DNA of 10,283 bases from Thermomucor indicae-seudaticae (lineage: Eukaryota; Mucoromycota; Mucoromycetes; Mucorales; Lichtheimiaceae), in assembly GCA_000787465.1 (NCBI GenBank), contig JSYX01000905.1, positions 1-10,283 of the forward strand, in the 5' to 3' direction. The position numbers and the translations under genes are program-made. Each line of letters opens with the position of its first letter. The stretch's first letter is position 1. Below are positions 1 to 9,119 of the stretch, piece after piece. The notes under the pieces are model-generated. The model made no database searches, had not been told where the DNA came from, and saw only the letters and a program-made list of their open reading frames with translations.

Positions 1-448
1 ATTTATCGAGTAGGCGCAGACCTGATTTCGGCTTCGGCGCGAAAGGAGTACCCGAGGAGCGCAAACAACACTTTCAAATCCAGTATTAGCTGTGCCTAAT
101 CGCGAAGACTGTGGCAAACGGTCCTTGAAAGTCATCTTAGGACAAATCGGGCAAAGAAAATTGGAGCTTCCCCTTGGTCGGGAGTGCAGCAGCGACCTCT
201 AATCGTCCATCCTGAAGTAACTGTGTGATCCTAATAAAAAAAAGGAAGATATTCCATCAGTAAAGTTGAATATTGACGGGAGCGTAGGTTATCGTGGTCA
301 CAAAGAGAGATTCCTTTGATGATAGAGCCGTAGCTGGAGTTGATGCCACACATGGAAAATGCAAGTCAGCATGACCGCCAATCGACAGAAAAAATGGTCT
401 CTACTTTTTCTTGCACTTAACCATTTACAACAAGACTAACGTCATCTA
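1..448. other. Upstream intergenic region of the phosphatase gene
   Basis: No recognisable gene. Short open stretches exist on both strands, for example a roughly 30-codon minus-strand stretch ending at 137 behind a pyrimidine-rich TTAG, but none shows a motif I know and such lengths are expected by chance. The last 100 bp are pyrimidine-rich in places and probably hold the 5' leader and promoter of the gene starting at 449. No clear TATA box was identified. Confidence 0.5.
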
Positions 449-817
449 ATGAGTATCGCATTTGAATCGCCTAATCGCAGAAATCAGCCCAATGATACCT
501 ATTTTACTCCTTTGAATATGCCCACGGTTGTATCGGCTAGCGACAGCGGTGTCGGCACGCCAGGTGGTTCAACCACTCCGTATTTCACAGCACCTATTGA
601 TCCCACAATTCATCAAGAGTTTATGAATGCTATCCACGCACGACATGCCAACCAACCTTTGTTCACGACAGCCGTGAATACGAGCGAGAGAAATTTTCAG
701 CTAGCCGCCGAGCAATCTTCCACAGCGGACGGCTCCATGACGTTCAGACTCGACGGGTCGAGTTCACTAGCTAGCCGGCGTCTTTTACGCACAGCTCGTC
801 AGCAACAACAACAACAA

Positions 818-851
<34 letters not shown>

Positions 852-3006
852 CGTTCTTGATACCAATGGAAAGTCGGCAACTGTCACAGGCCCTGAGCAG
901 TGATTCTACCCGTACCATGCTGCTCGACGTCCGATCCTTTGTACAGTACTCACAAGCACGGATAAAGTCATCTATCAATGTCTCTGTGCCCAACACCATA
1001 TTGAAAAGGCCCACCTTTACTATGGACAAAGTGTATGAAGCAATTGTACTCGAATCTGACCGGGAACGACTGCGACAGTGGCATAAAATGGATAGAATCA
1101 TTATTTACGATCAAGCGTCCAACATGCTCCCTGAAAACTGTTCAGCTACATTTTTGAGCTCAAAGTTAAAGGAAGCTGGCTACAATGGCGAACTCTTCTT
1201 TCTAAAAGGTTTGTCACCGCGATTCACGATCGGGTTCCTGATGCTGAACGTTCTTCCTTGCTATCAGGCGGGTTTGAAGCATTTGTAGCGGCGTTTCGTG
1301 ATCAATGCGAATTAGCAGCGCCGCCAACGGCGGAAGGTCGGGCTGCTGTCGCAGGCGGATCGCTTCCGCCGCTGGGATTCGGTCAACAAGCCATGCCAAC
1401 GACAGCGACAACGTCCATCCAAGTTTCAAAGGGATTACCGCATCATCCGAAAGTGATGTCTCTTAAATTGCCAACAAATACACGACTGGGGCCATTTACA
1501 GCGCCTATGCCACAGTTTGAAAACCAAGAGTTCAATCCGTTTTTCTCAAATATACGACAAAATATGGAATTGTCACATGGTCCGATTCGGGAACGGTTTC
1601 CTGTACGACTACCACAAGAGTGTCATCTGGATTCCAGGATGGGCAATGTATCAGGGCACACCAAGAACCCACGATGCTTACAAGGGGTGAGCCACGTGGA
1701 AAACGGCGTCTTTGTGGCACCGAAATGGTTACGCGATATTGTCATTGATGGCACAGGCCCGCAGAAACTGGCGGAGATGTACGAGGTAATACGGTAAAGA
1801 ATTAATTAATCTACTGCTGTGTCTCGCTTATATGAACGAAAAAATTAGAGCTTGGAACGAAAAGAGCAACGACGTCTACAAGACATTATGTTTTACCACT
1901 CAAAGAATACACACGCTGATCCCGCAGAGTTCCCATTGAGCATTGTCGCCGGCATCGAGATGGGAACGTTGAATCGATATACGAATATTTGGCCTTTCGG
2001 TACTGGTTCCAGACCTGCTCTCATTAACGTTCCTGTAAACTAAATGATGTCATTTGCAGAATACGCACGGGTGAAGCTTGCACAACCGCGGAACGGATCC
2101 ACAGACTATATCAATGCGAGCTACGTACAATATGCGCCTTGCATCGATGAAATGAGCATTGACCGTACTCCGCATGTAACGGACGCATCACTTCGAGTCA
2201 TGAAACAACCATCTGTTTCCAAGGGCGATAACTACCGCAGATACATTTCGACACAAGGACCGCTGCCGGATACCTTTCCGGACTTTTGGCAAATGGTATG
2301 GGAACAGGAGTCTCGTGTGCTAGTGATGTTGACCAAGCAAGAGGAAATGAACAAAGTAAGATAAAGAGATCAGTAACGTTCTTGAGCAACAGCGTTGACA
2401 AAGTTCTTTGTTCCTCAGATCAAGTGCCACCAGTATTGGCCGTCTGCATTGAACACACCGACCCGTTATGGTCGGATAACAGTAACATTACTGTCAGAAA
2501 CTGTTCGACCGATCCAGAACAACGACAAATCGATGATGGATGAGGATTGTATTATTATTCGTCAATTCGTCATTCAAGACGCGTCATCATCGCCTCGACG
2601 GCCTGTTACACACTTACAGTACACTGGTTGGATGGATTTCGGAGTACCCGATACGCCTGTGGGAACGCTTCAGATTGTGAGCGCGGCTGACGAGGCGCAA
2701 GTGCTCTATGAAGCCCAAGCAGATAATGTGGGTCCGATGATAGTGCATTGCTCGGCAGGCTGTGGACGCTCTGGCGCATTCTGTGCTATAGACACTGTTA
2801 TCCATCAGCTTTCATCCACCAAGTCATTGGATCATAGTAAAGATTGCCTCTTCGACGTTATTTCACGGTTCCGGGAACAACGGGTTAGCATGGTACAAAC
2901 TTTACGGCAATTTGTTTTCTGTTATGAAGCCATCTGGTGGTGGCTGCTTGGTTATGGAGAATGGCCAGCCAAGGCGCCCGTTGACGACCCCATGAATGAA
3001 GATTAG
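449..3006 (+). CDS. Rhodanese-domain protein tyrosine phosphatase, MAPK phosphatase of the Pyp1/Ptp2/Ptp3 type
   Basis: Five exons, 449-1208, 1268-1785, 1849-1999, 2060-2355 and 2419-3006, join in frame to 770 residues; the four introns are 59, 63, 60 and 63 nt with GT...AG ends. The start is the first ATG after an in-frame TAA at 437. Residues 118-134 are polyglutamine. A rhodanese-like domain spans about 144-270; Asp221 stands where an active rhodanese has its Cys, so it is probably a docking module. The classical phosphatase domain runs from about 440 to 755: NRYTNIWPF (468 on), DYINASY (492 on), the acid loop as WMD (646-648), the P-loop [10 protein letters not shown] with nucleophile Cys686 and Arg692, and the Q-loop Gln735/Gln739. 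Enzymes of this architecture dephosphorylate the activation-loop tyrosine of stress and mating MAP kinases in cytoplasm and nucleus; that specific substrate is inferred. All catalytic residues are present, so it looks functional. Confidence 0.95.
800..850 (+). repeat. CAA/CAG trinucleotide tract coding 17 glutamines
   Basis: One CAG, six CAA and then ten uninterrupted CAG codons give residues 118-134 of the phosphatase. The tract lies in the low-complexity N-terminal tail before the rhodanese domain, so length variation is likely to be tolerated. The pure CAG half is the part expected to slip. Confidence 0.95.
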
Positions 3007-3218
3007 ATTTTTCTTTCTCCCATGTCTTACTCTCGTATTGCTCTGTTTTTCTGTATCATATGTCTTTTGCGTTTTCTTTCTTTCTTCTTTCGCATGTATA
3101 AAAAAAGAGGATTAAAGCCGTTCTTTTTTTCTTCGTTTACGGAATATAAGTTATTAAGTATGTAACAAGGGAAAGGGTGAAAAATGTATACAAGAGAAAA
3201 GGGATATGCAAAATATAA
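3007..3218. other. Convergent 3' intergenic region
   Basis: AT-rich and pyrimidine-rich 212 bp between the stop codons of the phosphatase (plus strand) and MDM34 (minus strand). It must hold both 3' UTRs and poly(A) sites, so the two transcripts may overlap at their tails. No canonical AATAAA was seen; AT-rich stretches such as the one near 3097-3115 are candidates for the plus-strand signal. Confidence 0.6.
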
Positions 3219-4913
3219 TTAAGGAGAGGAAGAGGTAGAGGTAGAAGAAATGCGAAGTCTAATGACACGTCGTCTTGGTATCTTTTTCTGTTGTCTTGGG
3301 GATGGAATGGGGCCAATCTTTCTATGTGGCAAACTTCGGAAAGTTGCATGGTCTATCGTGTATGCAAATGGGGAAAGGGTATGATGAATGCAAGTCAACT
3401 TAGCCAATTTGGCAGCCAGGGCGTTTTCGCTGGGGTCCACGACCACTTTCTGGTCCAGAGGTATGACCAAGGGCTGGTCGGTTTGATTCGACGCCGACGG
3501 GAGCTCTGGTCCTTCAGTCACGTACCAGGGTGCATCCACATCGTCTGGTGAATAATACCGGTCTGTTGCAGCTGCGAGCGAGCCATTCAAGGTGGATGTA
3601 TAGCTCGCTTCGTCGTCCTCTACTTCTGGTGATTCGCGACGCAGATGTTGCTCTAACTGTTGATAGAAATCACCGTCAAAGTCGAACCGACAACTCCCTG
3701 ATTCTGTTGCGGCAGCGGCGGCGGCAGCAGCAGCAGCAGCAGCAAATCGTTTGCTGTACAATTCATTCAACATGGACAAGTTGGCTGCAGTGATCGGGGC
3801 TGGGCTGTTTCTGCTATTGTACAAGTCGCTAAATGTAGCAAAGGTGTGCGACGTGCTTTCAGGGCGGTAGAGTATACTGCTGCCATCGTCCAAAAAGGAT
3901 GAAGAGTCCAAGGGATCCGACCGAAAAGACTGAGCACGGCGTCGGGCTGCGAGCATCAGTTCCGGCATCGAGAACGTGTCTTCTTCGTCAGGAGGTAGAA
4001 TGACTGAAGAGGAGGCTGTCTGACTATTGTACATATTCACCGGTGCTGCTCCTGGATCAGAAAACACAGACAATGGTGGCGACGATGCGAAACCACCGGC
4101 ACGTTTACTCTTTTGCCGTTCAATCTTCCGCAGCTGCTGCATCTTTAACCTCTCTTCCTGTTGTTGTTTCTTCGCTTTTTCCTGTTCGCTCTGGAGATGT
4201 CTCAGGCTGAGGTTGTGTATCATTACTGGTAAATCCTCCTGGAAAAGGTTTCGCAGCTGTTTCTCGATCTCCCGCTGCAGAAAGTTCCGCACACTCGTCA
4301 CGCTATCAAAGGTGGAGCTGACCAAGATGCTCTCAAGCGGATCGTTCTTGAACACGAGTGTGATGCCCTTGGTCTTTGATACCACCAAGACGACAATACC
4401 GCGAAGTTTTAAATCACTAATACGCAAGAGCATCGGAACCACTAATGGTCGGTCAGCTGCCAGAATGCTTGGTCGAGTATGTCGCGGTAACTCGCATCGT
4501 TTAGGGTTGTGCATCGGGTTCGCCTATCCCCCGTTTTTTCCCCTGTCAGCAAAAGACCTCCTCTCCTCTCTTGTACGTTTGTTTATCTTTACCTGAACTT
4601 TTGTTTGCAAGACGATATAGGCGTCGCCTGCGTATGTCAGTTTGAATATTCCACGGAATTTGTCTGTCGAGAGTTCACCAATCTCTAGGATTTCGAGATC
4701 AGGTGGCTAACGGCAAAACGAGTGAGAGAGGGCATGACGTTTCCAAGGTTGCCAAGACTTCCTTACCGAGCTGCCCATGTGCAATTCTTTGACTGTTATA
4801 TGGTCTACAATGTTCTTGGGCTTGTTGCCCTTGTTGAGCGCGGCTTCTAGCTGCGAGCGTGCTTCGTCATAGAATTCGGAATCAAATTCAGGCCAGTTGA
4901 ATCGAAATGCCAT
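3219..4913 (-). CDS. MDM34: Mdm34, ERMES complex subunit of the mitochondrial outer membrane
   Basis: Three exons on the minus strand, 4913-4767, 4706-4593 and 4523-3219, join to 521 residues; introns are 60 nt (4766-4707) and 69 nt (4592-4524), both GT...AG and phase 0. The protein opens with [10 protein letters not shown] and continues with a block containing [20 protein letters not shown], the hallmark N-terminus of Mdm34. Exon 2 gives [18 protein letters not shown] and exon 3 has [14 protein letters not shown] and SSTFDSV, so the SMP lipid-binding domain fills about residues 1-200. A Lys/Glu/Gln-rich probably helical stretch follows (about 200-230), then a disordered Ser-rich tail with a polyalanine run, and the conserved HHTLSP motif near 467. 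Mdm34 works with Mmm1, Mdm10 and Mdm12 to tether ER to mitochondria and pass phospholipids between them. The last 35 or so residues are Arg- and Ser-rich and look lineage-specific. The gene appears intact. Confidence 0.96.
3708..3743 (-). repeat. GCN trinucleotide tract coding 12 alanines in Mdm34
   Basis: Read on the minus strand, six GCT codons are followed by GCC, GCC, GCC, GCT, GCC and GCA, giving 12 consecutive alanines in the disordered tail of Mdm34. The pure GCT half is a simple repeat; the rest is interrupted, which suggests an older part of the tract. Confidence 0.9.
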
Positions 4914-5696
4914 GGTTCGTAATGATAGTTGAAACTAGGGCCAATGGCTGCTCTTCAAGCATTCCTTGTGGCTTTTTCTCGTTTGAACAGAAGAAAGCTC
5001 AAAGTCAACGAGAAGAAGGAAGAAAAAGGTCGCCAATTATGCCCACTCGCTTCCAACAAGTAAAGTCTAACAAAAGGAGAACGCAATATAAGGGCCTTGT
5101 GGCACTGTTTAGGGTTGCCTTGTCACTCATGAAACAATTTTGCATCGGGCCAATCATAGGCGGGCTTAAAATGCCCGGACCTGAGCCTCAGCAAATGAAA
5201 ATATCGGACAGTCTCTGCTGCCAATGGAATGGCCTCGCTTGTGAATTCCTTTTATCCACAGTTTTTTCTGGTTTAATGTCAAAGGCATTTGTAAGGAATG
5301 ACCGATGACAAAATAGGTCTCACTGATCCTAAGTTGGTGATGTACGCTTTACAAGTCTGTGTATGTTAGCCCGAACGTTGCTTGCAAGAATCGCCGAGGC
5401 TATCTATGTTAACTTTCCCGTTGTCTTATATGGTGGCCAGGAATGCACCCTGTAACAATACTGTGCCGCAAGCCAGCTCCATAGCTAACACCGACTCACT
5501 GCTGTGAACAAAGTCTTTATGTTTTGTCGTAACTCGTTGCAACGTGCCACGCGCGACGGATATACGACGATGACAAAAGACAACGCACGCAATGAAATAC
5601 GATTATAAGTTGCAACCAAGTACAACGGCTGACGACTTTATGCGATTAATATCTCTCGTGCTCGGGTTACACCGGTACACAATTCTTAGTATCATT
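4914..5696. promoter_or_regulatory. MDM34 upstream region with CCAAT boxes, otherwise no gene seen
   Basis: No credible coding region. A plus-strand open stretch of about 130 codons (4907-5308) overlaps the MDM34 start, lacks any family motif and is judged spurious. Four CCAAT pentamers lie on the plus strand at 4941, 5033, 5150 and 5221, that is within about 310 bp upstream of the MDM34 start codon and in inverted orientation for that gene. CCAAT boxes bind the fungal HAP/CBC complex, a regulator of mitochondrial genes, which fits the neighbour but is inference. From about 5310 to 5696 I see nothing recognisable. Confidence 0.4.
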
Positions 5697-5710
5697 CACT
5701 ACGGGAAAAA
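5697..5710 (+). mobile_element. CACTA (CMC/EnSpm) transposon terminus 1
   Basis: CACTACGGGAAAAA starts at 5697 and points rightwards into the element. CACTA elements begin with 5'-CACTA and have short inverted repeats and a 2-3 bp target duplication; the bases just outside are ATT (5694-5696). An almost identical terminus occurs at 9120. The end is followed by a subterminal motif array and by a Tnp2-type transposase on the opposite strand whose stop codon is 264 bp inside, so this is the 3' end of that element. The matching right end, expected as the reverse complement ending in TAGTG, was not found in the window. Confidence 0.8.
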
Positions 5711-5712
5711 TA

Positions 5713-5871
5713 ATCCTTGATTCCCGCTTTTCCAAGGATATACGAAGGATTAACCAAGGATAAATCCCTTACTTCAAGGATTCAGTCAAGGATGGATCCT
5801 TGAATTACAGCACGATTCGATTTTGCCTAATTCTCCGTCTATACTTAATTCCAAGGATCAGAATCAAGGAT
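5713..5871. repeat. Subterminal CAAGGAT motif array of CACTA element 1
   Basis: Exact CAAGGAT copies start at 5733, 5755, 5775, 5787, 5852 and 5865, and the inverse ATCCTTG starts at 5713 and 5796: eight exact copies in 159 bp. Near-copies are also present (GAAGGAT at 5744, ATCCCTT at 5764). Fewer than 0.05 copies would be expected by chance. Mixed-orientation subterminal motifs next to a CACTA end are the known binding sites of the accessory TnpA-type protein in plant En/Spm; that role here is inference. Confidence 0.85.
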
Positions 5872-5960
5872 TGAAAAAGGACTAGCACAGGATTATGGTC
5901 AAAAATGACTTTATAAGAGTTTAAACGGTGGATCTAAGCTAGTTTTTATTGCTGCTATAA

Positions 5961-7657
5961 TTATATGTCGTTAATGTCTCCAATGGTCAGACCATTTGCA
6001 TCGTTCGTTTGCATCCCGGGCCAAATCAGATAAAACCGTTGCCTCTCTGACATCAACAATAGGCCCACGAAGTCCTGGATATCCATAGCGTCAAGAATAA
6101 ATAACGGGTCCTTTTGGGACGACGTAACGTAGATGGACCCAGTTAATGTGTCTACGCTGGGACGATAAAGTGCCACAGGAGCCAGGAGACGCCTGATCCC
6201 ATTCTGTTTATAAAAAAGTAAAAATAGACTTTCCCAAAGTAGACTCTCGGCCCAATCACGGCCGGTACGTCCTCTGTCGCATATGTAAAGTCTATGTAAG
6301 AAGGTTATGAAGTGCGCGTGCGCATTCAGACGGTACACTCACATATGACAGTTAACGTCAATCTGACGATGTACGCGGCTCGGTTGCGCTCCCCATGTGC
6401 AAGCAGACTCCCGTAGACATGGCCTTTCTGCCACATTCACCTTCCATAAGAAAAACTGGTGGCTATTGGACCAGTCATGCCCTTTCGCTTCATGTATGCT
6501 TCCAGGCATCGTCTTAGGGCGCCAGAACTGACGCCTGCTATCGACACTGTCGTGTTGTTAAGGCCGGCCGGTTGGCGTCAGCGTACCCCAAATCTTTGGT
6601 GCATCTGGGTCATCGGAGCACGCTTTAAACCTCTTCTTGGCGTGAACGTTCTCTTGCTCGTCGCCGAGTTCCTGACCGTCAGGACCCTCCTCACCGAAGG
6701 TGTCTGTGTACCGGTATCGTGCAAGTTTCCGCATGATATTGCCGGCATTGACACTGGGAGCGCCCTTCGAAACAATCAGCCGACTGTATCGGCCAATTAC
6801 ACGCTCCATTGAGCGTGCACTGTAGTATTGTAACGGGCCGATCTTCTGTATCATGTCGGCTAAGTGAGAGCGAGAAAGATCCGGCATAAAAACAGAACAT
6901 TTCAAAGTTTTGCTGTCAACCAGCTTCTTTAGATAGTCGTTTCATATTTCTATATTTATGCTGAAAGTGATGGATCAACAGGGATTCTGTAACATAGTTT
7001 GTTGTTTCACTTGTGACTTAATCTCTTGAATAGGATGCGCTGGGAGCGAATACGAGAGAGCTCGCTGACAGGCTTTCACGGGAGCCAAAATTGTTTCTAC
7101 TGTCTCCTGCTGGGAGAACCGCTGTGCGACAATCGTCGGTAGACCACAAGGAGAAAATCCAGCCAGTTGACTGCTTTCGGCTTTGATCCGCTAGTGAATG
7201 CTTTCAATGATCCCTGGAATGTCCTTGCTGTGTTCTTATTGGAGGCTTCCATGTCGCTCATGATATTGCCAACAACGTCAGGATCCAGATGAAAAGGGTC
7301 ATGCGCTTTAGCATCTTTGTGAGTATGATGATTCTCAATTAAGCTGAAAAACTGATTGCGCAATCCCGTGACGCAGAAGGTGCATTTCATCCAGACCCCA
7401 GAATTCGGGGCCTTTGAATGTCGGTAGAAACGCAAACGGCGAAGGGCCGTTAAGACCGTCCTGTTATATGACTTATGGACACGCCGTGGAGGATCATTGT
7501 ATTACGGTGCCGTACGTACCTCATTATCACTTCGGAAGCCTTCCAATATGCGCCAATCTGAAGGAACTGAACCGGGAACTTCAAGATCGTCTTGGAGGAA
7601 CTGAGACCAAAAGTGAAACCAGAGTATGCTGCAACCTGTCAACGACCGTCTTCTATG
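5961..7657 (-). pseudogene. Decayed Tnp2-type CACTA transposase (C-terminal part)
   Basis: Several minus-strand pieces in different frames form one protein. An exon at about 7657-7520 (FWSQFLQDD) reaches a GTACGT donor; a 59-nt intron (7519-7461) leads to an exon with PFAFLPTFKGPEFWGLDEMH, where the Asp-x-Met-His is a typical Tnp2-family active-site context. Frame breaks occur near 7340, near 7140 (before PTIVAQRFSQQ), between 6558 and 6510, and in a T-run near 6210. In-frame TGA codons sit at 6977, 6944 and 6439 (5' bases on the minus strand). The block with YSARSMERVIGRYS and NAGNIM is highly typical of these fungal transposases. A 51-nt intron with a perfect GTGAGT donor lies at 6342-6292. 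The C-terminus reads FYLIWPGMQTNDANG and ends at TAA 5961. The protein would cut and paste the element by binding its ends; this copy cannot be functional. The N-terminus is not recognised beyond 7657. Confidence 0.82.
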
Positions 7658-7780
7658 CTAAAAAACTGGGTTTCATCACGTAGATTGTCATGCCCAAAGC
7701 AACTCTGGGAGGAGGTGCACGAGGTGGCAAGTCAATAATCTCTATTGTTTGGTGATTGTTTATCGGCAACTCATTGGTTC
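7658..7780. other. Divergent spacer between transposase remnant and nuclease-like gene
   Basis: About 120 bp with no firm gene. The minus strand has a protein-like stretch that may be an older transposase exon, and a pyrimidine run followed by AG (ending about 7658) could be its splice acceptor. An in-frame TAA at 7736 precedes the proposed plus-strand start at 7781, so the next gene either begins there or has an unseen upstream exon. Confidence 0.35.
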
Positions 7781-9061
7781 ATGAAGATTGCCGCCAATGC
7801 GAAGTATGCAACAGAAGGTCTGTGCGTAATGGGAGCACATGCCCGGTCAAGCGCTGATGCTTTAGTGGAACCTGCCGAGACGGGAGAACCGGAGGACCAT
7901 CCGAGCCCAGCCTCTTGCCTCGACTCTTACCCCCATCGGAAGACAACTCTCGATTACGGCGACCTCGAAGCAAACGAAGAAGTGACAATTGACACGGACA
8001 AGGTAAAGAGAAAGAGGACATTTTGCTTTTATTGTAAGTATATAATACTAATTATTATCTTCATACTATAGTGGGCCACGAGGTCCGGAGACATGACTTC
8101 GATACTTTCATTGTATCGGAATGACTCCATAACAGAGAGTAAAAGAACGGACAAATGTCTGTCCGCGCGCCGTGCTTTGTAAGACAGATGATCAGTGACT
8201 TTTGTTTAATGTTCATCATTGCAATTGCTAATGGAGGAGTGCTATAGGTCACTGGCGCATGTCTACATATCCAGCGTCAATCCGGCGGACAGTGTTGTGC
8301 CATTTCAAACTGGGTTGAATTTGGACCGAAATGACAGATACCCAGGCATCAGCAACGAGGCTACAGATTGGTGTACCAGGATCTACGAGGTCATAATAGA
8401 ATGCATTCCATTGTGATGACGACCTTGCCATTCGGGCTCTAATCCTATTACGCTACAGACCCTTATAGATGATGACAGCGATAGCGTTTGGAACTTAGAG
8501 GAGACGCTCTTAGACTTCAATGCGGAAGCTGTCTGGAGAAGAGACCAGAACCTGCTGGATGTCCTTGAGATCGTCAGTGATATTAGGCGTCCGCCTTACT
8601 GCACCCAAAGTAGCAGGATGACGGAGGACATGTTTGTCCACAACGTCCTCCGTCCATTTTTGCATAACCTCTTCTCGAAGGACAAACGCCTACAGCGCCT
8701 GTGGTATGCAGTAAAAAGTCACGCTTGTTTCCAGCGGACTAATACCACCTAAATGTTTCTGTGTACAGGGCAAACTCGAGCCTGGAGTCATGCTTACGGC
8801 GCTCGAGGAGCAGAGCTGGCTCGGCTCAGATTGATAGTGACGCTGATGCCGGCGAGAAGGGCGGTCGTTTTGAGCCCGATTGCACCGCGTCCGTGTCTGT
8901 CCGCGGTCGGTACTTTGGTTTGTTTCTTGTCGAAGTCAAGAAACCAAATAGAACACGACGCGAAGACCTGGAAAAGCTGGACATCATGCTGAAGTCGATA
9001 TTCGACGAGCTGGTACCGGCAGGAGTGGCGCAGCCAGCAGTTTGCTGTTTGCTTGTGGATC
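7781..9061 (+). pseudogene. Multi-exon PD-(D/E)XK nuclease-like protein, partial and probably broken
   Basis: I do not recognise a named family. Splicing gives exons 7781-8002, 8072-8178, 8248-8389, 8459-8710 and 8769-9061. Three introns (8003-8071, 8179-8247, 8390-8458) are each 69 nt and the fourth (8711-8768) is 58 nt; frames join across all. The third has a weak GTCATA donor but removes two tandem in-frame TGA codons and has a good CTACAG acceptor. Exon 5 starts in the expected frame (GKLEPGVMLTALEEQSWLGS) and meets TGA at 8832; one base shift restores a frame with FEPD, 17 residues, then EVK (codons 8878-8880 and 8932-8940), followed by a helix EDLEKLDIMLKSIFDEL. That spacing fits the PD-(D/E)XK nuclease core. 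Coding ends at a GTACGT donor (9062) with no matching next exon before the transposon end at 9120. Start choice is uncertain. It could be a transposon accessory gene or a host multigene-family member. Confidence 0.55.
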
Positions 9062-9090
9062 GTACGTAGTGCTCCAAATTGGCGAAGTCA

Positions 9091-9114
9091 GTCGGTCGGC
9101 AGAAAGTCGGTCGG
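9091..9114 (+). repeat. Duplicated GTCGGTCGG just outside CACTA terminus 2
   Basis: GTCGGTCGG occurs at 9091-9099 and again at 9106-9114, 15 bp apart. The second copy runs into GGTCGGAATT (9109-9118), which recurs exactly at 9158-9167 inside the second element. The shared motif makes the exact left boundary of that element less certain. Confidence 0.75.
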
Positions 9115-9119
9115 AATTC

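Noticed and set aside
137..230. Minus-strand stretch (GRLEVAAALPTKGKLQFSLP) behind a pyrimidine tract and TTAG, possibly a last exon
   Set aside because: Only about 30 codons, no convincing donor upstream and no known motif; it could well be chance.
799..1101. Minus-strand open frame with a run of 16 cysteines
   Set aside because: It is the antisense of the phosphatase polyglutamine exon; the real frame has domain support.
4027..4596. Plus-strand open frame of 189 codons
   Set aside because: Entirely antisense to MDM34 exons 2-3; Cys/Phe/Arg-rich composition typical of a shadow frame.
4907..5308. Plus-strand open frame of 133 codons upstream of MDM34
   Set aside because: It overlaps the MDM34 start codon, has no recognisable motif and no splice context.
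7414..7683. Plus-strand open frame of 89 codons
   Set aside because: Antisense to transposase exons and an intron that carry clear family motifs on the minus strand.
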